Source: Tetrastigma voinierianum
Lineage: Eukaryota; Streptophyta; Magnoliopsida; Vitales; Vitaceae
Assembly: GCA_016808115.1 (NCBI GenBank)
Contig: JAEQBH010005279.1
Span: 1 to 64,000 of the forward strand
Direction: 5' to 3'
Length of the DNA: 64,000 nt
Part shown: in pieces, positions 56,030-64,000 of the stretch
How the letters are laid out: each line of letters begins with the position of its first letter
Numbering within the stretch: position 1 is the stretch's first letter
Notes under the pieces: model-generated
What the model saw: the letters and a program-made list of their open reading frames with translations, nothing else
What the model was told of the DNA's origin: nothing
Databases searched by the model: none
Made by a program: the position numbers and the translations under genes

Positions 56030-57520
56030 TGATGAAGCTGCAATCATACAAAATCATAAAGAAACCTAACCACCACCGGGCCATGCAGGGTTCAGGACTG
56101 CCGCTGCCACGTAGTTCTCCTCTGATCCGAACACTCAGGAAGACCTGTGAGCTGGCAATCACGCAGCATGGAGACACCGAGTCAACCTCCGATCCCGCCG
56201 CCCCGAGTAGTCATTAATGAGCAAATAGCATCCATCACCTGCCTATCTCTCGAAATGGGCGGAACATACTGTGTGAATGGTGTGCGTAGTAAGATGGGCC
56301 GCGTATCAGCCAAACATGGACATGTAGAATGGATGAGGAGATGAGGGGGATAGATGCGGAGCCGGACCTCAGATCTCTGCTCAGTACGTGATATCGCCTC
56401 TGGGAGTCTCGGCCACTGGATCCGCACTCCTCCCCATTCCGCCGAAGGAGGAAAGATACTGCATGGTCACTCGCCCAATGACGTGACTGAGGGCATCGGA
56501 TCCTCCTCTCAATCTCGCTCCTCCGAATCCCAAATGTCGAGAACCCGGGCGTGAGTAGTCTCAGATCAGCAAATGGAAGACTCTCTACTAACCAGCCCTT
56601 CCGATGGATCTCCGAATGCATCAAGGAGGTCATCACCAGCTCAGAGGGACTGAACCAGTATCCCTCTGAGATCCAGTAAAGAGCCTCCAAGATGGCTCCT
56701 CCACAAGACATAATGTCGCACGGAACAAGCCGGGTCCTCAATGTGGTCAATCGCGCATGTGAGGCGGAGCCGCCTCCCGAAGAGCATCGCCCCGCCGTGA
56801 TGTCTCGCCGCATGCGAACCATCCCCTCTGAGGTTGGTGGGCCCAAGCTCGATAACCCTCTCACCGTCATGTATACGCAGCCTAAAGTCGCTGAAATATC
56901 TCGCCGCCTGAGACTCCGGCGATCATCTATGAGAACTCCGAAGCTCGCGACCACCGCTTCCCGAGATGTCATCGAAAGTGATAAACCGCAAAGACTACCC
57001 GGGTAATAATACCGCTCTCGGGTCATGAAGGCCGCAGGAATAGTCCTCAATCAACCTCATAGAACTCGAACCTGGATCACCACACGTAGACGTCATTATA
57101 GAATGACCCCGATGAAAATCCTCGAATGTAGTGCAAGATTCCCCGGAATGGGTGCTCCTACGAACAACGGCCTCCGATCTCGGTGCCAGGCGACAACCGC
57201 CGTGGAAGATGTCGCTTCCGCACTGACGGGCTGAGACGGCGGAGGCGGATGAGGATGACTCACCCGGCCTGGATGCGGCCCGCGGAGGGCTCAGCCCCTC
57301 CCAGCTCAAGCGATGTGGTACAGTGATTCGTGGCCCGGGTCCCATCCGTTTGATATCGTCAAACCCCGAGGCCTCGTGCACGCCGGGACCGTGATGGCAT
57401 CGGAGCCGACCGAGCCGGGCCTCACGCCGTGTGTACTGAATCTGACCCGCACAAGGGACTCCAATTCTAGTACGAACCATAACTGGAATCCTAATAAAAC
57501 ATTGGAAGAGGGCTCTGCTG
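56030..57520 (-). pseudogene. F ORF2-like remnant
   Basis: A GC-rich minus-strand region whose frame begins MVRTRIGVPCAGQIQYTRR at 57,480 after a CCAG acceptor-like site, as D ORF2 begins with MV. It runs for 161 codons, shifts, and continues in a 271-codon frame (57,050-56,235), the longest in the window, with SREAVVASFGVLIDDRRSL and SEGYWFSPSELVMTSLMHSE. These weakly recall the Athila ORF2 domain; position and start support the call, residue similarity is poor. Confidence 0.45.
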
Positions 57521-58250
57521 ATGAAAATGTAACTAAGGCACTGTGATGATCATCCGGAGGCTTATCACGATAACCGAGTCACTCTAAATAGAACACCGAT
57601 AACTCGGCTCGCCGGTAGCTCACACCAGCTCATTGCTGCAACAAGGTTTCTGGTCGCAACCGCCAAAGCGGTGGCAAGGCTAGCCGAACCGGAGCAGTGA
57701 GCACGCGAGGGCTCGGGCGCTGGCTACATGCGCGGGAATGCATCGCATGCGGACGGCTCGGCCGGAGCTACGATGTGGCTTCCGAGGTGGCTGGGTGGTG
57801 CAAGTAGGCTCGCAACGGGCCTGTGCGCGTGACGGCTCGCCGCGGCGGACCAACGCGAGGCAAAGGAGGCTCTGGGTGGCTCGTAGAAGTTCGCTATGGA
57901 GGGGAATATGAAATGACTAAATGACTAACCCCCTCCCATCTTTTTATAGGACTAATGAGGCAGCCAAAGAGTCCAATTTCACCATTTTTCGCTATAATAG
58001 CGACCTGGGCTCACTCTCCATCTCCTCTTCGCAATTCAAAATTTAGATTAAATATTAGTAATATATTAACAAAAATTATTATAATAAAATTTATTATATG
58101 ATACTATACTAAAATTTTAATACAAAGTACTATAATATATAGACAAAGCTGCTGCAAGGGAAAAATCGTTTAATTTAGGAAACTTTAAAATAACTAAAAT
58201 TATTGAAATCGACCAAATTAAAATAAAAACCAAAATTTATCGAACTGCAA
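57521..58250 (-). promoter_or_regulatory. F pre-ORF2 spacer with TATA box and LTR-type motif
   Basis: On the minus strand an AT-rich stretch (58,250-58,020) leads to the inverted pair TAGCG/CGCTA at 57,985-58,004 (plus strand TTTTTCGCTATAATAGCGAC), the same word as in the F LTR field. About 34 bases on is a canonical TATA box CCTATAAAAA (57,941-57,950) and then a GC-rich leader. An intron-like stretch precedes the ATG at 57,480. I infer an internal promoter. Confidence 0.5.
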
Positions 58251-59480
58251 TTTGGCTCAGGAGAACACCAAATCAGCCCAATTTCAAAATTTACTCAAGG
58301 AGGGTCATGAGAATGATCTCCTCAACACCCGCGCAGAAATCGGCCGACTCCATGGTGTCAAGCCCAATTGTCGACTCGTCCTCACCGATGGATTCGACTT
58401 GGTCAATCGTTTGCGCGGTGTCGATGGCAGGACCAAAATCTCTTCAATTGTCGACTATTCCTCGCAATTCCCGACACAAGCTTTCCCCAGATAATCGACT
58501 CATTTGAAACAACTTCATCAGAAATTTGATTTTCATTGTCTGGCAGGCTGTGTTTGTTATTCAGATGGAATATGTTCAACTCCAAGGTCATGTTACCAAA
58601 GGTAAGTTGTAGACTCCATCTCGCAATTGATGATTGCATCGGGCCGCGGGCCGTAAATGGTCTTCCTAAGATGATTGGCACATGATTGGGTTCATTTGCA
58701 ATCGTTCGTCAAGCACTACAAAAAATCCACCGGGTAGTAGAATTTGCCCATTTTCACTAAGACATCTCAACTATCCCCTGGATTTTTACTCATCGGTCAC
58801 AATGATAAGGTGATGTTAGTAGGTTTAAGTTCACCCAAACCTAACTGCCAGATAATGCATCACGGCAAAGAGGTTCACACCGCTCCTGCAACCGCTAATG
58901 ACTTGTCTATGCAATTCCCACCAATATTAATCGAAATTAGAGATCCTCGGATCCTTGTATTTGACAAAAGGTTCTTGTTGATTATGGCACACCACTGTCG
59001 TTGAGAAATGTCTTTTCTACTACTCTAACCCTTTATTAATCAGGCAAAGATCTTTCAAAATTTTGCATAGCAAAATTTGTTTGATTTATGTCCAGAGGTA
59101 TGTTAATCTTCACCTGCCTTAGGACTTCTAAGACACTCCGTCACGATGCCTTCTTCGCTTCTAAGTGCTTCAGGGAATGGAGGTGGCATGTAAGGTTTAT
59201 TGAATCCTTCAGAAAATGTGTTCGCTCCAATTCTTCTCCGTTCCCGGTTTCTTCAACAAAATTGGGCATGGGCCGATCAACTTTTCACTCTCAAAGGTGA
59301 TTATAGCCTTCACCTCATCCATTCCCGAATTGTCGACGATCCTACCTACGGATTCCCCTTTCTGGCTCAAGTAATCGCTGTGGTGCGGAACTTTCCTCGT
59401 ATCAAGAACTCGTCGATCTCGTGATTGAATACCTGTAGGTTATCAATTTTCTGTTCAAAGTTGCTCTCAAATTTCATCTA
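58251..59480 (-). pseudogene. F protease remnant
   Basis: The 92-codon minus-strand piece 58,681-58,403 reads MPIILGRPFTARG and LQLTFGNMTLELNIFHLN, the end block of Athila retropepsin with FLATA changed to FTARG. Upstream (to 59,480) are weaker pieces such as GPCPILLKK near 59,262-59,290. The sequence then loses similarity at about 58,250, where RT should follow. Confidence 0.75.
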
Positions 59481-60900
59481 TTCTCTTGTTCGTACTTTCT
59501 ACAAGATTTAATCCTTTGTAGCGCTTGCACACACTCCTTTTGCTCTTCCACAGCCGCTACCACCTTACTCCAAATTTAAAATGGCCTGCTCCACAGAGAT
59601 GAGGATGGTGGTGGTCAGGGTCGAGGCTGGGGAACCAAATCGTGGCTCGCACCGGAGGCACATAAAGGTGGGGAGGGCTTCAGAAAGGTTGGGGGTGATT
59701 CCTCCAATTGGAATTATAGGTATTTCCATATGGGGTATCGGGTCGGTGGCTTGCATCGTCTCTACGATTTTGCACATTCTCGACATCAAATCCTTCATCA
59801 AGGGCCATAGGACACCGTCTACTGATGTACAGAGGATTGGAAATTGGTGCGTAGATCGCTTGTGCGTGATTTTCGGGGCCACGTCGCACTTCATGGAGCC
59901 TTTTCAAGCCTCCACCTTCCTAGCTAAGGTTAAAATTCTAGCTTTCATTTCTATGTCCTCTGAAGTGTATAAATCCTCCCCTAGGGTTGGCTGAGGGCCT
60001 CATTGTTTCCATTTCCCTAGGGTTTGGCTCATCCCAACCCTTAGAAGTTTCAGCCACATAATTTAAAATCCAAGGCTTCGACAGGATGCTTACTTAGAAA
60101 GTCTCCTCCACACATGGTTTCCAAAAGTCGCCATGGCGTGAGACATACCAACATGTAAATGGCTTCATCAAAGATCCATGTATCAAACCCATGGTGTGGG
60201 CATGCACCGATGGTCTCCATAAATCTCTCCCAACACCGATAAACCTCTCACCATCTTTGAAGCTGCAAAAGTATAAATTTGTCTTTTCAAATTGCCGTCT
60301 TATGAGCACCGAAAAACTCTTCAGAATTCTCGTCAGCCTCAAATTCTTCAATTTCTAATGGTTCTAGCCTCATCGAAGCTTAACCAGACCCGTCTCATTC
60401 TTTAGTGGTCATGAAATGCTTTCACTTTTAAGCAAATCCATGTCCATCATTCCTTCCTTAAAGGTAGTGCATACTTCCTCAAAATCCCTAATATGAGTGT
60501 ATGGATTTTCATTTTCCATACCATGATATGTGGGGAGTAGGGGTACCAAGTAAGGCCTCACTGCTACATCTTCAGCAGGAGGTATGATGTGCAGAGGGGC
60601 ACTAACCCTAGGAGGGTGGATGTGATCCCTCATGGTTCTATAGGCAGTTGGATTCATTGGGGCCCTGCTCACTCGCCGTTTCTTCAGGTAGTGGATCCAT
60701 GGTATCGTTGTGTATAATCGACTTCACTACTTGTCACCTTGTACCGATTCTCGTAGCCTACCCGCGATGTGTCTCTATCCCATCGAGCATAAACACTGCT
60801 ACACAATTTCGTGACAACAAAGAGCACCAACAAACTTGCAAAAAGGTTAAGATTAGCTAAAATAAACTAATCAGATGATAACAAAACAAAGGAAGTTACC
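59481..60900 (-). pseudogene. F gag remnant
   Basis: The piece 60,672-60,409 reads RTMRDHIHPPRVSAP, LVPLLPTYHGMENENPYTHI and RDFEEVCTTF, a clear Athila capsid start. Mixed frames give CWERFMETIGACPHHGFDTW-like (60,235-60,190) and TMCGGDFLSKHPVEALDF (60,115-60,065). The C-terminal part is TPYGNTYNSNWRNHPQPF (59,735-59,680), equivalent to the NPxSNTYNPGWRNHPNFSW stretch. Confidence 0.8.
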
Positions 60901-61020
60901 GCAAAGTGATGAAAACTTGCGCCATCGCGAATCGGGTTACAAAAAGAGTTAAAGTGTTACCTTCACTGTGTGATGCTGGATCACAAGTACACTTCAACCT
61001 GTCAAACGAAGTTCGCACCA

Positions 61021-61037
61021 TCCCTGAATCTGCGCCA
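61021..61037 (-). promoter_or_regulatory. F primer binding site (tRNA-Asp type, degenerate)
   Basis: On the minus strand TGGCGCAGATTCAGGGA stands nine bases after the LTR end, against TGGCGCCGTTGCCGGGG expected. The first six bases and the last purines match. Confidence 0.65.
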
Positions 61038-61046
61038 TTTGATTCG

Positions 61047-62643
61047 TGCCACAAGAGGTTGCGGAATCAACAAAATTTATATCCTGTTTCCCACCGCCGT
61101 GAAATGCTACCGCAGCATAGCGTCTGGTGGCCTAACACGGGACGGGTTTTCATCCTAGGAATGATTTGGTATAAGCGTGAAAAGGTAAGGCTTTTTGGAT
61201 TTTTGGATTTGTTTCAAAAAACAAGGTATAGTTTGAAACTGAATAACCTGTGAAGACTCCGAAAGTGATGTGTGAAAGGTAACTTTGAAGATTTAGGTCA
61301 CTAATAACTTGATAACACAGGCAAACAAGCTGCCCCTGCTTTATCCTCGCATTATGACAAGCAACCTATAGTCCAAGCCATAACCGGATCTTTGTTTAAT
61401 CAGCAAACCTAACCCTGTGAATCACCCTATTTGAGTCAACACAGGTAACATGCATCTACAGCCCATTTCAGTTTAAAACCCTAACATTCAACATCATTTC
61501 TGGCTCGTAGTTGACCATCTAAAACCACAAGCAGATCATAATAAGTATACACTGTATCCTAAAGCATTATAAAGATTTACCAAAATTAATGACATTAAAC
61601 GATATTCAACCCTAGATTGAGAAGATGGAGCTATAACACAAGATCAGAGTATTCAACACATGAGGACAACTCAGAATCGCCTCTAATAACCAAGCTAGCT
61701 ACCTTCCTCTTCAAAGAAAGATACTTAACAAGCATCTCGAGTCATCATCCTCAAGAGGTTGTTTTAAGAGCCTAGAAAATGAGAGAAAAGGAGAGAAGAG
61801 AGAAGCAAACCCTAACTGAAATATGGGAGATATTTACATAAAATGAAAATCAGGCTAAGAAGATTGCTTCCAATTTCTTCCTTAGGGTTACAAAACTACG
61901 GGGGTTTATATAGCCACCCATTGTGCGAACTACAATAAAGTTCTAACATTTTGGCTAAAATAAGGGATGAAGAAGTAATACACCAAAATGAAGTCTGTTT
62001 TGCATTAATTACAAAAGGGGATGACAAGGCGTACACTCGCTTAGATTAAATGCCACTCGCAGTACGAAAATTTCGCTAGGGTAGCCACCAGACAGAGATA
62101 GCGAAATTAGAGAATTTCGCTAGGCACCTGGTACCTCACATAAATTTCGCTTAGCTTAGCGAAATTTTTAGTGATAGCGAAATCGCATTTTTCTCGCTAT
62201 GAACAAAGTGGTTAGCGAAATTTTTAGGCTCAGCAATTATACCACAGGATTGAAAGTGGCTCTTCGCTATGATTGTGAAATTGCATCCCGAAATTTTCGC
62301 ACCCAGCGAAATTCCCTGACCGTCGATTCACCGGCATTGCCTACTGCCTCCCATACTCGCACCAACTTTTATCACTAGCTTCATTCTTCTTTTTGATTTT
62401 TGGTATGTTTGATATCATGAATGTGTCTGACCTTCATGGCTTCTAGCATGTCTCGATATTGAACTCTCAAAGTACGCAAAACCCCAAAACAACCAAAATA
62501 ACCTCTAAACGACATACGATACTCCAAGCAAGACTCGAACACTTCCACCGAAGATAATCGCATGATTAGTGCGCAAAAGCACTCAAAACCTATCCGATAT
62601 AGTGGCCTCAAAAATTAGCACTTCTTTTCAAGTACTAATCGCA
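61047..62643 (-). repeat. 5' LTR of F
   Basis: Minus-strand start TGCGATTAGTACT at 62,643, TTTCGCTA field, TATA box GGCTATATAAACCCC (61,901-61,915), end at 61,047. It matches 53,224-54,804 along its length with frequent small indels, some adding or removing 5-20 bases. Confidence 0.85.
62037..62325. repeat. TTTCGCTA/TAGCGAAA motif field, F 5' LTR
   Basis: Words as in the 3' LTR field (AATTTCGCTAGG, AGATAGCGAAATTAG, TTTTTAGTGATAGCGAAAT, TCTTCGCTATGATTG), about ten copies on both strands, and in the same order. It ends about 120 bases before the minus-strand TATA box. Confidence 0.85.
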
Positions 62644-62755
62644 GGAGCCCCCGTACAAAGGAGACTCACCCCGATTCGTGAGGTGTCGTTACCCTAGCAT
62701 CCACGAAGTATTTCGCGGCCAACGGAAATATCAACGGACACCTGCCAGCGCCACA
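62644..62755 (+). repeat. 3' LTR of C, last 112 bases
   Basis: Ends GACACCTGCCAGCGCCACA, matching the 5' C LTR end GACACCCCTGCCAGGGCCACA (47,664-47,684), and is followed by the target duplication AGCTC. This fixes the right end of C and shows F lies inside it. Confidence 0.8.
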
Positions 62756-64000
62756 AGCTCTACCTTCTTCTAGAATTTCAGTGATCGGACACCGGTTTCC
62801 TCGCGAGACAAGAAGCGAAGTTCTTCCACGTGACGAGAGCTTCGCATAGAGACCATAATCCGAGTTTTTCGAAAAACTCCGAGAGGTAGGGGTATTTTTC
62901 TTATTCGGTTTAATTTCGCTCTGCGTCATTCAAATGGTCGGTGTTCGGGGGTCGACGGCTGCATCACCCAAAGATTTCGACCTAATGCTGAACTTTTGGG
63001 ACTATTTTTCGGACAACTGAACCGAAATTTCCTGACTTTTTTTCGACCCGCAGCTGATTATGAGACTGATTTTTGGATTGTCCATGTGTACAATTTTGTG
63101 TGTATTGCTAAAAGTGAATAACATATGTTCATGTGAAAATCATGTGCTTATATGCTCAATTTATGTATTAGAATGGGTTGCTTGATGATGTGAATTATAT
63201 TGTAGAAAAATATAATTGTTCATGAATCATGAATGTTGTATGTATGAAATGGCATAATTGTATGTCATATATGTGGTAACATCGCACAGGTCACATGTGT
63301 GTATTATTATACACTCACTCATTCTCGTGAATGTGTAGTGAGTTTGAAATGGGACAGCGTCCAAAGTCGACTCAACGTTTTTGATAAGAACAGATAATGT
63401 TAATGAAATCTCAGGTGTTTGAGCCGGCTAAGATAGCTAACTCGGGTGAAGATCTAATTCATGCATTAGGACATGATCGTACCGCGGTGAAAGACCGTAA
63501 AATGTTGGAAAAGGTGTGCGACGATCCTATCGATGTAAACCCAAAATGACACGTGCCCACAAATACATAACAGGAATGAAAATTAAATAAATACGGGCGT
63601 CGCAATGCATCAAGGTGAAACGCTAATGACTAGTTTCACACCGGCATTGGCCGTATGAAATGCACAGGATTGGGTCAGGCATGAGGAGTCCCATCTCATG
63701 CATGACATGATATATTCCATTTATGATCGTATTTTTTTGTATGGAATGTATAATGTGTGTGTGTTATTGCATGTGCATTTAGGCTAGGAGTTACCTCGCA
63801 TTTAAAATTCATCTACTAGGCATTGTTTACCCCGTCGTGGGAAAATATTTTCAGGCATTGGAGGTACACCGGGGGATGGAAGGCATCCAAGACCTTAGTG
63901 GTGAAGAAAAAGCTAGATTTGGCTTTGTTTTGTATTTTGTAAATTTACGGTGGAAAATCCAGTTTTGTTATGTAAAAAGAACAGAGTTGTAATTAAACTC
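62756..64000 (+). repeat. G LTR, continuation (with right AGCTC duplication)
   Basis: Begins with AGCTC (62,756-62,760) and continues the LTR broken at 47,148. It carries GACGAGAGCTTCGCAT, AAAACTCCGAGAGGTAGGGG, a run of AT-rich sequence with CATTTTCATATG-like parts, TTTACCCCGTCGTGGGAAAAT and a tail with TTTTGTATTTTGTAA, in the order seen in LTRs C, H and E. It reaches the window edge, so whether G is solo or full-length cannot be told. Confidence 0.7.

Larger units (their letters stand above)
53224..62643 (-). mobile_element. Athila-like Ty3/gypsy element F (antisense)
   Basis: A 9.4 kb element on the minus strand with LTRs of 1.6 kb, tRNA-Asp type primer site, gag, protease, an ORF2-like region and a polypurine tract. 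RT, RNase H and integrase are not found between protease (58,400) and ORF2 (57,520), so most of pol is deleted. LTR start on its own strand is TGTGATTAGTAC or TGCGATTAGTAC. It sits in the C 3' LTR; no five-base duplication can be read at its ends. Confidence 0.8.
47149..62755 (+). mobile_element. Ty3/gypsy element C (Tekay/Del-like), interrupted by F
   Basis: LTR-gag-pol-LTR with intact flanking duplication AGCTC. Without F it is about 6.2 kb, shortened by a large 5' LTR deletion and a pol deletion. LTR ends are TGTAAAACCC and GCCACA at both LTRs (47,684 and 62,755). It splits LTR G. No ORF2 is present, consistent with its lineage. Confidence 0.8.

Noticed and set aside
56235..57050. 271-codon open frame as an intact host gene
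   Set aside because: It lies in antisense F at the ORF2 place, lacks recognisable domain residues, has no separate promoter of its own beyond that of ORF2, and neighbouring frames carry equally plausible pieces.

Overview
The window is plant nuclear DNA, probably angiosperm, and consists almost entirely of nested and decayed LTR retrotransposons of the Ty3/gypsy superfamily. I found no intact host gene, rRNA, tRNA or CRISPR array. Two kinds of element alternate. Athila-like elements (families A, D and F) have LTRs beginning TGATGA or TGTGATTAG, a primer site matching the 3' end of plant tRNA-Asp, the order gag-pol-ORF2, and a GDKxxILGRPF-type protease. The second kind resembles Tekay/Del or similar gypsy elements (families B, C, E, G and H), with LTRs beginning TGTAA and CCHC gag and pol only. 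Every coding region is broken by frequent small indels and stops, so coding spans are given as pseudogenes with limits read by eye (about +/-10 to 50 bases).

Left block, 1-43,482. Pieces of a B element frame this block: an inverted LTR head and an LTR tail (1-870), gag to RNase H (19,187-21,928), integrase (35,151-36,420), and a 3' LTR (36,595-43,482). Into it lie (i) A, LTR-internal-LTR plus a second truncated internal start (871-17,500); (ii) H, an antisense LTR (17,501-19,186); (iii) E, a solo-type LTR inside B pol, itself split by D, an 11.2 kb Athila-like element with both LTRs (22,078-33,320); (iv) an antisense A-type LTR plus leader inside the B 3' LTR (39,175-42,359).

Middle, 43,483-46,671. 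This is the only stretch not dominated by gypsy sequence. It holds a 1.09 kb terminal-inverted-repeat element flanked by TAA (PIF/Harbinger-like) that carries a GC-rich, transit-peptide-like open frame, and a possible 0.9 kb solo LTR.

Right block, 46,672-64,000. A G-type LTR is split by a C element flanked by an exact 5-bp target duplication, AGCTC (47,144-47,148 and 62,756-62,760). The C 3' LTR is in turn split by antisense F (53,224-62,643).

The most unusual signal is regulatory. Each Athila-like family carries its own dense short motif: GTCGCGAC in A, GCGTCGCGGCGT in D, TTTCGCTA/TAGCGAAA in F. The motif sits just upstream of the TATA box in the LTR and occurs again in the spacer just upstream of ORF2, where D and F also have a TATA-like box and A and D a telo-box leader. 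In D the spacing from last motif to an identical CATTTTAAAG box is nearly the same in LTR and spacer. I infer that ORF2 may have a second promoter that copies the LTR's family-specific enhancer.
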